A DNA stretch of 64,000 nt, from positions 146,526,288 through 146,590,287 of the forward strand of contig NC_089219.1 in the NCBI RefSeq assembly GCF_963924675.1, in the 5' to 3' direction. The notes under the pieces are model-generated. The model was not told where the DNA came from. It saw nothing but the letters and a program-made list of their open reading frames with translations, and made no database searches. This document shows positions 1 to 13,289 of the stretch, one piece after another. The position numbers and the translations under genes are program-made. The stretch's first letter is position 1. Every line of letters starts with the position of its first letter. This DNA is from Phocoena phocoena (taxonomy: Eukaryota > Chordata > Mammalia > Artiodactyla > Phocoenidae).

Positions 1-659
1 TACAAGAAAATCCAAGATTATAGTGCTTCCAAGTTGCCCATGGGTATTCATATTACAAAAAGTTTTCTGCCATACAATTCATACAACAAAGCATTCTTAT
101 AAATAGTGCATTTAAAATTGTATGTGTATATACATATATCTTAAGTCTCTCTTTTGTATAAATAGATATATTTAAAGTCAGGTTTTGAAGCATTCAGTGG
201 CATATCTCTTAAGTAAGTTATGGTACACTGAAGGTAAAGCATATCATTAATATTTTCAGTACCTGACATTTATCAAATACAGAGTAATCAGGGAAACCAG
301 AAACAGAGATTAGTTTATGCTTTGAGTAATGAGTTATTGACTGATACAGTAAGAATGAACCCAACTGCAGGAATACTGAAGTAGAGGCACGGAGAGGCCA
401 TGACTTGTTCAAGCTTGTCACCACCATCATTTATTTAGTGCTGAGAATGCATTACATGCTGTTCAGGACCCAAAATGCACACAGGCTCAGTATGTCACAT
501 CCACAAGTGCAAAACAGAATTCATGGTCACCAGGACTTTGTGGTGAACACAAGACCCCTTTCTTGATCCATTTCTAAAGGAAGGGAAGAACTATGGTAGT
601 CACCTTTCACGACAAGTTAAATAATTATTAACAACAGTAACTGCTTATCTTTAATATAC
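1..659 (-). other. RCOR3 intron 10, incomplete
   Basis: AT-rich unique-looking sequence after the exon 10 donor. No exon with CoREST homology and no recognised repeat was found. Confidence 0.6.
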
Positions 660-717
660 CTTGCACTGCTAGAAGCTGCTCCTCTGTGGTCCAACGGGCA
701 TTAATTTTCTGATTTGA
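660..717 (-). CDS. RCOR3: RCOR3 coding exon 10 (residues 340-358, start of SANT2)
   Basis: This 58-nt exon encodes SNQKINARWTTEEQLLAVQ plus one base. ARWTTEEQLLAVQ is the first helix of SANT2, the module that touches DNA in LSD1-CoREST. The acceptor is TTTTGTAG and the donor AAG/GTATAT. The remaining SANT2 exon(s) and the C-terminal Pro-rich tail are off the left edge. Confidence 0.95.
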
Positions 718-3700
718 CTACAAAATTAAAGAGAAGTTTCCTAATGAGGATATGAAGACAGACATTTTTCCAAAGTGCTTATTTTTTTTAAACTTTTCAC
801 CAAATCACAGACAAGAGATTACTAAAACTCTGATTTATGAGGATTTCATTTTTATAAGAATTAAAAAATATATTCTGAATTACCTTTTACCAACACAAAA
901 AGATAATGAAAGGGAAATGTACCATTTTGGGAGAATGAACAACATTCGCACTTATACTCTAGGCAGAGATATCAAAACTGAGAAAATCTATTAATCGCCT
1001 ATTTTCCAACTACAATGTTCCTATCATACGTTGCAGATGTTAATTTTAGCCTAGTTTTAAACATTTAAGAGACTTCGCTTTCTTCAGAGAAGGATCTGTG
1101 ACTCTCTCTAAAATTTCTTCTCCTTCATATTTAGATTAAACCTATCCTTACTCCATCAAAAACAGTGTTGCATAAATTACCATAAAACTGTAGATCAGGC
1201 CTATGCCCTAAAATACTTCATTTCTAAAGCAGAGAGTGACCCACTATAAGAATAGATTTTCCCTGCAAGACCTCCTACATTCTTTCCAGTATTTTTGTTT
1301 AACAAATTTCTAAGTTTAAGATTTTTACTATGGCAGCATTACAATATCAATTAAACAGCTAACCACATTTCACTAGTGTATACGCACTGCTGAGTAATCA
1401 AGAACCTTTGGCAGTAGATGGAGGGACAGAAATAAGTATACCGGCTTACAGAGGTTTGCAGTAGAAACTGCCCAGATAAAGTGGCCAATGTAATACACGC
1501 ACATGCTGGGCAAAACAGTAACAAAGGCTTCCTCTGAGAAGGGTGTTTAGGGTTTATCTCACTTGTAGTCTTAGCAATAAGAGTTTCCACAATACACAGC
1601 GGTTCTGGGTAACACCAACTTTCTCACCATGAGTGAAGAGGTATAAGCAAGCATTTGGAAGAAAGAATGAAACAAAAATTCAAAAAAAAAATTAGGAGAG
1701 AAGAAAGAAAAAAGTAAAAAAAAAACACCTATAGTAAAGGAGGAAAAAACGTAAAACACAAAGCACTGAATTCCAGATGATGAGATTATAAAGGGATAGC
1801 AAGGCAGGCCAGGCAAAGCCTGGATAAGCCTGCAGATTAGGATACTGGTGATAAGGTAAAGGAATAACAGTAAACAGGCAACGAGAAAGAGGGGAAATAG
1901 GACATACAGAAGCAGTAGTAAGGGTGAACCAAGGCTAAAAAAGTGAAAAGGAAAAGGAGATGACAGAGGAAAAACTAGCAGTTAATCCCCCAAGAGGAGT
2001 AACAAGAATGAAGTAGGAGCTAATATTTGAGTTAATACCCAGGCAATCTGATGCTACCGTGGCTGTGACAGGTAGACAGAAGAGGCCCTTGGTACCCAAG
2101 GATAATTGGTACTGGAACCTATTTAAAACAGGTCCAAATATTTCAGAGTAAATGGTTAAAAAATAAAGGGTTGATTGTAACTTGATCTGAAATATGAAAC
2201 TAAAACTTAGGAAAATTAGCTCATTAAAAAATAGTCACTGATTCCACTTACATGCTTTAATTTTATTTTTTGGCATACCTCTTCTGACTATACAATAGTA
2301 TAACATTCTCTAGCTTTGCAATTTACAACATGAGCATAGCATATAGGCCATTTTTGTTTTGAAGACTTCAACAAATTTCTCTTAATTCTTTGAAACCCCT
2401 CTTAATTCTTTGTTACTCAAATTATTCTTTTTTAAAGTGCTTGTCTCAGTCACCATCCTCTTTTTTTCCATTGTTAATTCTGCTAGATACCCATTTGTCA
2501 ACAATTTTGCAAATGATTAAAGTCATTCTCGTGTACTTTCATAGACTTCATGAAGTTTCACATCTTTTGCAAGGCTTACAATTTCATTTTGTATTTGCAT
2601 TGTATTAGCAAGAGAGTAACAGAGAAGGATGTTGCTGTGATGGACGGGAAGGACAACAGCTAGAGTTAATTAGGGAGAATTGGTGAATAGAGCCTAATTT
2701 TATAGGTGCTCAATTCATTAGTGAATATTTTCTTATTTGGCAACTTTTGCTTCTCCATGTATCCCTTAGATTAATGAACATTTGGATACTAAGGATCTCT
2801 TGTAATACTACATTGCAAGCTGTTCTTAGGATTAAAGTTAGGATACATGTAGAGCAGATAGCACAGTGCCTTAGCAGCAGAAATTGATCAATCGACGTTT
2901 GTTAAACCTGAAAGGCATAAACTGGAGGAAAAGGTGTCATTAGTGAAAAGAGAATAAAAGGTGAAAGAGAAATAACAAGCACTATGAAGACTTATTTATC
3001 AGTTTACAAGCATATCAGGAGATGGGATGAAGATGAATAACTATTATTAAAATTAAAAAGTACAGAGTATATTGGGGATTCAAAGATGAGAGGGAAAAGT
3101 CAAAATGATTAGAATAGGGAAAATGGAAAGTTGAAGGGACTGGAGTCTGAGATGGGTTTAAGAATAGGAGAAGTTTCTGAAAGGCAAAAATGAGGAGAAG
3201 GCATACCATGACAGGGAACAAGAGGATTTTTGCCAGGAAGAAGTGATAAATAAGCCTGGAAGGTTGGTGATACTTAACTAAACCAAAATACGGTAAGGAC
3301 CACTTTTGGAACTGCCATAAAAACCAAGGTTGATGAGTTCCTACTAGATTTAATAAGCAATTGTGCTGGGCGGGGGGTGGGGCGGTAAGGAGCAAGGGGA
3401 GAAGGGTAGGATTATGAGCAGAGTAAGACTTTAAGCCTAGAAAGCTGGGAGAAGGGTGATGCTGTTAAGGATTTAGGATTTGGGAGATGTGGGAAGGCAA
3501 GGCTAAGGTGAGGAATTTAACTTGGGATACACTGAAAAAAGGTATTAGGCAGGAGGCTAATACAGATTCATCTATTCAAACACTTTTTTTTTAAGTGTCT
3601 GGAAAATGTTTATGAGGGAAAACAATGGAGTCATCTTACTAAAAGCAGCCTGTGAATTTTTTCGTTTTTTCCTTCCAAAATTACTCTTGAAATGTTCTTA

Positions 3701-4665
3701 CAAAGGTAGCCACGGAGACAGGCACAGTCTCTCAAAAAGTCCACATAGCCAATTATTCCTCCAGCATTGGAATGGGCCACTAGTTTCTCAGTTAAATCCC
3801 AGATGAAGCCTGTGGCTCGAATTTAGGATAGTACTGAATGAAAAATATAAATACTTATTTAAATACTAGAATATCGCTCAGTTCAAGGAAATGCTCAGGA
3901 GGCATATGGAAGCTAAAGCTGACTAAAGGAATGGTGGATTTACAGTTTCCAGCTCATAACTGCTCACTCTGGGGTATACACTCAATAAATGGAGTTTAGG
4001 CAGAATTGCCAGTACTACTGCATTCGCTATTACTAAACATACTCTTTTTTATTTGGCTGATAGCTATGGTTGAATTTATGTCATTTAAATGTACATATGA
4101 TATGACTTTAATATAGCAAAGTGATGAGACTGTATATTTCCAAACAGAAGAGAAATGCATTCTGAGGATAAAAATTTGGAGAATGTCTTTATTTATGTAG
4201 AGAAAGAAAAATTACGGCTGAGAAGGGAAAATAATAGTTATAAAAGAGAACATAACTTCTCAAAAGTTAGAGGAAGAAGGAGGTCATCACTATGTGAAGG
4301 GCTCAGAAAAAGGCAAGGGAAATGAGTTAGAGCTGTGGAATTTGGTCATTAGCACCAATATTAATCTTTAAGAAGATGCTTCAGTGGAAAAATGCAGAGG
4401 GGGAGTTGAAACTGTATGGAATTTAAAAGTCTATGTGTTACAAAATGGAAACAGTGGAAGAAAGGGAACATTATAGGAGAAAGAGAATCAACATTTAAAA
4501 AATACAAAGGATTCCTTTAAGTTACTGATTTTTATATTTTAGACCCAAGAAACTTTGGTAGCGATTTGTTTAACTTAAGGAAAGGACAACTAGTCTATAT
4601 CTAGGAATCTAAAACTGTGTGGTAGTAATGGTGAGCTATGAGGTACCACTGAACTATGAGGTACC

Positions 4666-4690
4666 ACTGGGGTTTGCAGCAAACCCCAGT
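4666..4690. repeat. Perfect inverted repeat, 12-bp arms, 1-nt centre
   Basis: ACTGGGGTTTGC, then A, then GCAAACCCCAGT. It is preceded by a tandem duplication of CTATGAGGTACCACTG (from about 4636). The hairpin can form on either strand. Confidence 0.85.
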
Positions 4691-5429
4691 CTGAAATACT
4701 GTTGTTTTAAAAATAATAAAATATTAATATAAAACAATCCAGTATATAATAGTAACGATGATAATGTAGAAGGCCCCAAAGAGCCATCGAGAACAATCTA
4801 TGACATCCTTAGTGAATTCAGCATCTTTACTACATCCTTCCCCTGCTAAACTGTCTTCACATCTCTCCCATTTTTGTCAGTAGTGGATTCATACTACCTC
4901 TACCTCTGACCTGGAAGAGTTAGAAAAGGTCACCGCTACTCTGTGTTAAAAATTCCATCCAACATCCATAATGAAAGGATGTCACACACCTATGCATGAA
5001 AATACCCAGACTGGGAAATTTTTAGCTTCAAAAAGCACTCTTTATTCAGTTTCTTCCTTCCTAGATTCATTAATCTCCTTGCCCCCCACTTACCTCCTCC
5101 CACAACAAATCAAAGCATAACCAAACATACCACCGCTCCCCACAACACTCTCACATACTTTCCAGGAGATACAGTAACCTCTACTTTGCAATGTTCTCTA
5201 GATTTATCACTTGCTGTCCATTCCTACAACTAATACCTGACACTACCCAGTACCCGTTTACCATTTACTTTATCACTCACATGCTTGGCATTTTAGCAGC
5301 TCTAAAGTTTCTAATGTATCTTGTAAAACACTGCCAGGATACCTTTTCCAAAATAAAAATTTTGCATTACATCCTTCCTAAATTGAAGAAGCTATAGGGC
5401 CTTTCCACTTGACTTAATTTAAGAGGCAA

Positions 5430-6085
5430 ACTTCTCTTCCTAGCTTTCACAAAGACTTTGTTTTCACAGTGTTCTTGCCCACTGACCTCTATCACAAAGA
5501 AGTCCCTGTTAAACTCAACCTTATTAACATCTCTCATATACCCTGTGCATTCATCCTCTGCAACCAAGTCTGCCTTCCCAAGTAGACAATATGCTTCTTG
5601 AAAAAACATTGTTTTATACTTCCACTGAATTCTCAATAGTAATTAGCACAATAATGAGCACATAAGAAGTGCTCAGGGAATATCCAGTGCTTTTATTTTT
5701 CCCCACTGTATTTATATTTTGAATGTACTGCTCAACACCAAACCATTGTTCACGTTATTCCCTTCACCTGCCCTTTTTGTATGTGCAAAACTCCTACTCA
5801 TCCTTCAAACTTCAGCTGAAACTTCCCCCTCTAGGAAGTCCTCCCTGATTACCCTAGCTGGAATGAATAATAGCCACTTATTTTCCTAAGATCTTTACTT
5901 ATAAATCTATAACTTTAATCAGTTTGTCTTATAATATCTAGACTATAAATTCTTCTTTTAAGAAGTAGATGGAAAAAATCTATCCTTCCTCCTTTTTAGG
6001 TGTCGCCTCTTCCCCCCACACACACTGCCTAATGCAGTGCCTTACATGAAACAGGTGATCATAAATACTTAGGGAAGTGAATGGA
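5430..6085 (+). mobile_element. L2 LINE 3'-end remnants
   Basis: Stretches such as CCTCTAGGAAGTCCTCCCTG (about 5830-5850), a degenerate form of the 'gactgtaagctcc' block and 'aatgcagtgcctta' near 6030 match the well-known L2 3' end. An additional degenerate copy ends near 5690. The sequence is old and diverged. Confidence 0.55.
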
Positions 6086-6605
6086 CTTTCTTCACCAATA
6101 TTTTCCCTAAATCAGTGAAAATAACAAATACAACCAAATGAATAAGTAAGCATCATAGTAACTGTTTACTTCCAGTTGAGTTACATAATTTAGTAGCCTA
6201 TTGTTTAAAAGGTTAATAAAATTCTTTTATTAGGTATTAGGGAGAAATTTTTTAGGTTAGGTACCAGCTAACCTAAAGGTAAGGGGATAGATTACATGAT
6301 TTTTCAAGGTTTTAATATGACTGTTAATCTAGTGTTTTGAAATATATCTATTCAGGTTGCTCTCCCCTGTAAAGCAATAGGAACAATGTGATGAATATAA
6401 ATATATCCTGGGCATTTTCTAGATGATAAAACATATATACATTTTTCAAGTCATGTGAGTTCAAAATCAACCTCAAAGTAATATATAAACTTCAGTGTAT
6501 GGATTGTAGTGTGTTAAGATTTTGATTGTTTCATTTTGATCATTATTTTTACAATAAACTAAGAGATATAATAAATGATAACTTCTAAACCAGTAACTGC
6601 ATTTA

Positions 6606-6805
6606 TTTTTTTTAATATTTTTTAAGATTTTTTTTTATGTGGACCATTTCTAAAGTCCTTACTGAGTTTGTTACAATATTGCTTCTCTTTTACGTTTTTT
6701 TGGCCACGAGGCATGTGGGATTTTAGCGCCCCAACCAGGGATCGAACCTGCACCCCCTGCATTGGAAGGTGAAGTCTTAACCACTGGACTGCCAGGGAAG
6801 TCCCC
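6606..6805 (-). mobile_element. CHR-type tRNA-derived SINE (older, CHR-2-like)
   Basis: The reverse strand starts GGGACTTCCCTGGCAGTCC and has a B-box-like GGTTCGATCCC. It includes the extended 3' body with GTTACAATATTGCTTCT on the plus strand. The target-site duplication is CAGTAACTGCATTTA (6591-6605) and CAATAACTGCATTTA (6806-6820). Confidence 0.85.
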
Positions 6806-6929
6806 CAATAACTGCATTTAAATGTGAGAATCTAATATCCACTTTTACTATTACATGAAAACTTCCAAAAGTAAGAGGCAGCATGGCATTAATCTAGGAC
6901 AGTGTGGCATTAAACTGGACTCTAAACAT

Positions 6930-7050
6930 CTGAAATACAGCCAGAGTTTCACTATTTACTAGATGTGTGATCTTGATCAAGTCAGTTAATCTCTCTGAGG
7001 CCCAACTTCCTCATGTAAAATAACAGCATTTACTTCATCTACTTCTTTGG
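6930..7050 (+). mobile_element. MIR SINE fragment
   Basis: The block 'actatttactagatgtgtga' followed by 'cttgatcaagtcagttaatc' and 'ctcatgtaaaat' matches the MIR core region (tgtgaccttgggcaagt...). Confidence 0.65.
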
Positions 7051-8640
7051 ACTTATGCAATTATCAAAAGAAGCAGCATATAGGAAAGTTATAAATGCTA
7101 TTGTACTTCCACATCTTACTTTATATAATGTTAGTGAATGAGACTATTCTGCAATTTTCTGGAAAATTTGAGATTTCCTTGAAAATTTGGTAGACTTTTT
7201 CTGTAAAGTTGTCTTGGCCTGCTGTTTTCTTATGAGAAAAAATGTTATTTGTTCCTTCAATTATTTAATGGTTATAAATTATTCAGTTTTCTTTCTTTTT
7301 AAGACACTTTTGGTAAGCCATATTTTCCTAGGAATTTCTAAGTTTCGTTTAAATTTTCAAACTTATTGGCATAAAGTTCTTCAAGATATTCCCATAATGT
7401 TTTCAACATCTGCTATATTTTTTAATTTAATTTTAAATTATAAATTCATAGGCATTTTAAGTTTTTTGCTTTTATGCATTTTATAATGCATAATTAAATA
7501 TTAAATTAATTCCAATACAAAATTTAATTTTTTGTCGCAATAATATAACATAAAATAAAGCAGTATTCTTTGTATTACACTATCTTTATTTAAATATCAC
7601 TAGAATATTTGTCAGTTTACCTGGGGGTTTGGAATGAGATATTAGTCTACATATATTTCATTCTTTTCCATTGCCTGACCTTCTTGAAAGAGACTACTCA
7701 AAACAAACAAAAACAACTTCCTTCATAATGATTCTTCCTTTCTGAAAGATTCTAATGAGCAAGATGGCATATGAAGTACTACTCTTCTGCCTCCCCCCAT
7801 CCCCTCATACATATTTCCTTTGTAGATATTTCAGTCAACCTGTGATTTGGGGGAAAAAAACATCCCATTAAGACCAAGTAGGATTATTTGATTATTACAT
7901 ACATAGAAAAGCAAGTCCAGGATATGAAGCATAACACAGGAGTCTTAAAAAAGAGAGAGAAAAGAGAAAAGACTTTATAATAGAAGCTTCTGTAAAAATA
8001 TTTGATTGGATTTTATGAGCATTTAAGTACATCCTTAGTCATCACAAATATAAAAAACATATTAAATTTTAGCTGAAGTACAAGTAAGACTTGAGAAAAT
8101 GGCCAATCTATATCTTGTTTTTGGATTTTACATTTTCCGGGATATGAGTACAAGAATGTAAGTCCACCTACTAAAATCCTAATTGGAAACCTGAGCCAAA
8201 ATCCAAATACACAAAATTAAAGTAAAATTTTGTTAAACTGTTAAAATGAGCTCCTTTTCTTGTGATCTTTTCTTCCTGTTACCAATTTACACAGGTAGGA
8301 AAGGGCTTTGAACAAACACTGCTCTAGACCTAAAAATGCCCTGGCTTGTTCATTAATGACCTTCTAGTTTCACATGCACTGGGCCTACGAGTATCGCTAT
8401 TTTCCCTAATTACTTTGCTTGATAAGAAGTGCTAAGGACAGGGACGAAATGATTTAATGTAAATCATTAGCCAAGTCTCAAGAGAGTAACTATCTAAATG
8501 ACAAAATAGAGACATAATAAATTATCCATATTATAAAACCTTCAAAGTATTAACACGTAACCAAAATAGTAGTTGAACACTGGGTAACTCAAAGAACAAG
8601 GTTTCACTGTACTTAGCACATGTACTCCTCAATAACATAC

Positions 8641-8718
8641 CTCAGGAGGTTTGAATTCTTCAATTCCACCTTCCATTTTCTGTTTAAGTGCACTGTTTAC
8701 TTGCTTAGCGTTCTGAAC
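8641..8718 (-). CDS. RCOR3: RCOR3 coding exon 9 (residues 314-339, linker coiled coil)
   Basis: This 78-nt symmetric exon encodes [20 protein letters not shown] and then EFKPPE, the end of the helical linker before SANT2. The acceptor is GTTGAAG and the donor GAG/GTATGT. It lies between intron 8 (5.0 kb) and intron 9 (7.9 kb). Confidence 0.96.
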
Positions 8719-9039
8719 CTTCAACAAAATAACCCAAAATATGAATTAGATCATCTACTTAGGTGAATTTTTGAGTATTCAATAAGTGAAAAGGATATAT
8801 ATCAACACCCTGTTAAACTGAAGTTCATGAGGATAGGACACTTATCACACTTAGTGTGTGATACAACACTCATTCAAGTAATATACACATCAACTATATA
8901 CATATCTAACAGACTCATAAATGATAGTGTTTGAATATCTGTAACAATGTCTCTTACAATCCAAGATAACTGGTATATATAGGGATTAAATTCCACCAAT
9001 ATTTCTCATTACCATAATGCTTTGATCAAATAACAATTA

Positions 9040-9820
9040 TTCTAATAAGAATAATAATGATGACAGTGGATAATATTTATTAGGTGTTTATTATGTTAAG
9101 CATCATTGTCGGTGCATCATATGTAATAAATCACTTAATTCTCATAACTACTCTGTGAAGTAAGTACAATCAGTTCTGTTATAACCTGACACATGCATTC
9201 TCAAAAGCCACTGTACTAGGCAAAACTGCACAATAAAAACCACAGGGCTTATGGGGAGAAGGAGCTTGGGACACAACACTCAAAAACTTCATCAGTGACA
9301 CGTAAGACAGACACCTAATAAAAATGATAGCATAGTTTTTATACATTCAAATAATAAAGAAATTCACAAGCGTTACAATAAAGATGATACTTTACCTTAA
9401 AAGGTTGCTTACGTAAGTGGGTGTCAAAATAACTGCAATTTGTGAGTCATTGGGAAGTGGTTGAAGAAGGGTTATTTGAAAACAGATAAAAAGTTTTAAC
9501 AGCAGATGTGGATGTGGATGGCACATAACACACAGTGAATTGAGGTAGCTGGTATACATCTGAAGTGTGTGGGCATGTACTCAGCAAGATGTAGTTTTTC
9601 CCTAACAAAAATCACATGTAAGCAAATGCAAAAGTCACATTATGTTCAAACTGTTCCCTAGTATATCAACTGTGTTGGAAAAAATTCATGTTTTCAAAAC
9701 AAGCATTATAGCAGAACTGACTATTTCTATTCTAACAATTTAATGATGAGGAAGGTAAGGTACGGAGAAATTAAGAAACTCCCAAGGCTATAGAAATAGG
9801 AGGTAGAACCTGATTTTGAA
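9040..9820 (-). mobile_element. MIR, split by an unassigned insertion
   Basis: 'tattaggtgtttattatgtt' to 'actctgtgaagtaagtac' (about 9075-9170) is the reverse strand of MIR. Its continuation, 'atgatgaggaaggtaag' to 'gaaccatgcc', appears at about 9745-9830. The roughly 550 nt between are not MIR and I cannot name them. Confidence 0.5.
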
Positions 9821-10239
9821 CCATGCCAAGTTTGAAACTACTATTCCACTAGCAATTTTGTTAATCTCTACCTAGAATATTAAGGGTTAGGATTTTTTGT
9901 TTGTTCATTTGTTTATTTTTTTTCTATTTTTTGTTTTTCCGGTATGGACAATCTGATATTTATAAAGTGATGTGCAAAATTTTTTTTCACCTGAGATCTT
10001 AAAAACAAAGCTAAAATGTATAAGTCTAGGTTGGTTCAAATGAAGTTAATTGATCAGCCATGTTAGATAGATAGAAAGAGATAAAATGTGAAGTCTCAGT
10101 TTTTAGGGATTTCATAGATTAGTGGGGAGATAAATAAATATAAAAGTATGATAAGTGCTAAAACACCTAACGTAGTCTTGGAGAGAGAAAGAAGAGAGTA
10201 AGTGTGTTTGCATGTGTTAGCAGGTGTGGATCATGGGGA

Positions 10240-10940
10240 AGATTAGGGAAAGTTTTCCAGAGGAGATGACACCTAAATTGAGTTTTAATGGATTAATAAC
10301 AATGAAGCAGGTAGACAAGATTGTGGGGAAGAAATGTCTTCCAGGCAGAATAGCATTAGAAAGACATGACAGCCCTAAAGCAGCAGCAAGCAGTTAGGCT
10401 GGGGCCAGACCAAAGAATTTGAATCTTGCCTAAAGACTGAAGGAAACCTTAAGCAAGGGAGCAACACAACCATATTTCACTTTTATAACGATAATTCCAG
10501 TAGTAATCTGGAGAACAGAATGGGGTGAAGAAGATAGAAGTTAATGTAACAATCCGAATGAGAAACGTTGAGGACTTCGATTTAAACAGTAGAAATGAAG
10601 GGGTGGCGGTGGCTGTGGTGCACAGAGATGGGTTAAGGAATAACCTGGAAACAAAATTAAGACGTCTTTGTAAACAACTGATTGTGGAGAATTAGGGAGG
10701 GGGAGTAATCAAGGATAACTCTTTGGTCACTGGTTTGAGTAACTGAGTGTACGTGGTGCTATTCACCCAGACAGGGAACGCAAAAAGAGGAACAGATACC
10801 TTGTGGGCACGGAAGAATTCAGTCTGGACACTGCTTATGAGATGCGTCTGGGATATAAAAGTGGTAGAATTTGCAAATCCAAGAGCGCAAATCTTTACTA
10901 TGTTACACATCAAACGAATATCCAAGAAAGGAACTTAAAG
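10240..10940. repeat. Old interspersed repeat block A (family not named)
   Basis: It has phrases such as 'aatcaaggataactctttgg', shared in diverged form with 12.4-12.9 kb and 20.15-21.1 kb ('gtcaaggatgattcagatg'). It belongs to a family widespread in mammals, but I cannot give it a secure name. Confidence 0.45.
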
Positions 10941-10971
10941 CTTTAAAAAAGTTCCTTTGTAAAAATCAATA

Positions 10972-11325
10972 GGACTTCCCTGGTGGTGCAGTGGTTGAGA
11001 ATCCGCCTGCCAATGCAGGGGACACGGGTTCGAGCCCTGGTCCGGGAAGATTCCACATGCTGCGGTGCAACTAAGCCCGTGTGCCACAACTACTGAGCCT
11101 GTGCTCTAGAGCCCATGAACCACAACTACTGAGCCCACACACTGCATCTACTGAAGCCCGTGCGCTCTAGGGCCCGTGCTCCGCAACAAGAGAAGCCACC
11201 GCAGTGAGAAGCCCGCACACCGCAATGAAGAGTAGTCCCCGCTCGCTGCAACTAGAGAAAGTCTGTGTGCAGCAACGAAGACCCAACACAGCCAAAAATA
11301 ATAAATTAAAAAAATAAATTAATTT
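10972..11325 (+). mobile_element. CHR-type SINE, long form
   Basis: It starts GGACTTCCCTGGTGGTGCAG, has B-box GGGTTCGAGCCC, and its long body has repeated 'ccacaactactgagcc' units and an A-rich tail. The target-site duplication AAAAATCAATA is at 10961-10971 and 11326-11336. Confidence 0.9.
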
Positions 11326-11444
11326 AAAAAATCAATAAAAATAGTCTTAAGTGAGGTAGTAGTGAAGTAGTAGTGTTGAGGATTAAGTATGATTACAGGT
11401 GACTGAGTACATTTTATTCCTTCATTACTTAAAAAAATTCTGCG

Positions 11445-11641
11445 AGGGCTTCCCTGGTGGCGCAGTAGTTGAGAGTCCGCCTGCCGTTGCAGGGGACGCG
11501 GGTTCGTGCCCTGGTCCGGGAAGATCCCACATGCTGCGGAGCGGCTGGGCCCATGAGCCATGGCCGCTGGGCCTGCGCGTCCGGAGCCTGTGCTCCGCAA
11601 CGGGAGAGGCCACAACAGTGAGAGGCCCGCGTACTGCAAAA
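11445..11641 (+). mobile_element. CHR-type SINE, GC-rich subfamily
   Basis: GGGCTTCCCTGGTGGCGCAG head, GCCATGGCCGCTGGGCC body and a poly-A tail. The duplication AAAAAAATTCTGCG is at 11431-11444 and 11642-11655, the same on both sides, which indicates a fairly young insertion. Confidence 0.92.
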
Positions 11642-12399
11642 AAAAAAATTCTGCGCACTTTAAAAATATCACAGGCAAAGTGTTTCAGAAGTTCTCTAAA
11701 GAGAAGGAGTGCTGTGGGTTGGAAGATGGGAGTCTTGCACACAAGTATGGTTCGACTAAAGGCAAAGCATTCAATCAAATATATACTATATATATACTTG
11801 AGAGTCCAGGGTCATATAAGTCAAAACAAAGGAATTCTAAGAAGGAAGAAGTGGTTGTCAAAAGAGATAAGAACCAAGAAGAGGGCATTAGACCTGGCAA
11901 CTTGTTCATAAACAATCTTAAGATAGCTTCTTCAGTGGCAGAATTGCGATGGGATGTAGGGAAGAAATTAGATTGCGAAGCCTCTGAGAATAAGTGGTAA
12001 GAAAGCAGAGTAAGCTAATGTGATAGATATTTATTCAGGAACTTTGCTGGAGAAGAAAAGAGAAATATAAAAGCAGTTTGGGTGAGTAACCAGGGTCAAG
12101 GGATAGAGAAATTTGAATGTTTGGTATAGAGAAAAACTATCTTGGTCCGTACTACCCTGTTGCAAGGTTCTTACATTATATGTGAAATGGTATAATATTA
12201 ACTCTAAGGATGCACATTGTAATATCTAAGCGAGGATGACCCTGTAAGCTAAGGATGCATATTATAATCCCTAGAGCAACTGGAAAAAAAAATACGAAGA
12301 GATAAAGCTGAAAAACATAAATATGACCATGTTATACCTCTTTTAAATCCTTCAGTGGTTTTCTAACTCATGATGAATTTTAAATTTCTTAACATGACC

Positions 12400-12900
12400 T
12401 TCCTATAAATTCCTGTCTAGCTCTGCTGTAACCTGCTAAAGGCAAGTGGAAATTAATGAAGAGTTTTAAGATGAGTCATCTGGATTACACCAGAATTTTA
12501 AAAGGATAACACTAATAACAATGTGTAACATAGAGCTGAAGAGAGATGGACAGCAAGGAGAAGCAACAAGACGGGGATTGTCAGATAAGAGGTGATAAGG
12601 GCCTGAACAAGGGTAGTAGGGATGAGATTAAAAATAAGGGGATTGATTTAAAGGAAATTTCAGAGATGAAACTCACATAACTTACCACTTATGTTTGTGT
12701 GTGTTGGGGGAGTGATAAAGGCAAGGGATGAGTCAAGGATGATTCAGATGTTTCAACAGACAAGGAACACAGAAAGAAATCTTTTGGGGGTTAGATGAGA
12801 TGTCTAGCTCGCAGCTGGAAATGTAGCTATAGAGCTTGGGAGAAAAGCCACAGCTTGAGAAGTAGACTCAGAAGTCTCTGGCAAATAGTGTAAGGCTGGT
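12400..12900. repeat. Old interspersed repeat block B (same family as 10.2-10.9 kb)
   Basis: 'gatgagtcaaggatgattca' and 'tgagatgtctagctcgcagctgg' resemble blocks at 10.7 and 20-21 kb. Highly diverged. Confidence 0.4.
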
Positions 12901-13004
12901 TAATTTAGAGCAAGAAAGTACAGACTTAGAAGAGTACCTAAAACAAGAGAAACAAACAAATAAATAAAGGAAAACATGACTGAGAAAGACCGGAGACCTA
13001 ATAA

Positions 13005-13235
13005 CAACCATTAATTGAGTACCTATTATGTGCAAGGCAGTAATGTTTTAAGCACTTACCATATACTATCTTGTTTAATTCCCCCCAAGCAAAAATATTA
13101 TTATCCTCATTTTGAGATGGGAAAACTGAAGTTGAGAGAAGTTAAACAAGCTCCTCTGTGGTTGCGCAGGAAGTAGACAGTGTAGCTAGGGTTAAAACTT
13201 AGGATCACTGACCCTAAAACCTAACTTAACCACTA
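13005..13235 (-). mobile_element. MIR SINE
   Basis: 'ttgagtacctattatgtgca', then 'attattatcctcattttgag' and 'aagtagacagtgtagctag' are the reverse strand of MIR from 3' end to core. Confidence 0.75.
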
Positions 13236-13289
13236 CCTGATTATGATAATGACACTTTTAAATAATATTGCTGCTACTACTACTGGTGA

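Larger units (their letters stand above)
718..8640 (-). other. RCOR3 intron 9: mostly unique AT-rich DNA
   Basis: It holds a purine-rich stretch at about 1.6-2.0 kb and 2.9-3.5 kb, a perfect palindrome at 4666-4690, an L2-like stretch at 5.4-6.1 kb, a CHR SINE at 6606-6805 and a MIR at 6.9-7.05 kb. No other coding exon is supported; the small ORFs here lack homology and splice context. Confidence 0.6.

Noticed and set aside
3015..3395. 126-codon minus-strand ORF in intron 9
   Set aside because: Hydrophobic low-complexity frame over purine-rich intron DNA; no homology or splice signals in context.
10972..11060. tRNA-like A and B boxes in SINE heads
   Set aside because: They are the tRNA-derived promoters of SINEs, not tRNA genes; no cloverleaf with an intact anticodon arm was identified.
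11319..12000. ORFs of 117-170 codons on both strands
   Set aside because: They translate the GC-rich SINE at 11445-11641; the same peptide style (GPLTVVASPVAEHRLR) appears at 17.2, 22.7, 30.7, 42.5, 50.7, 54.5, 55.7 and 61.3 kb.
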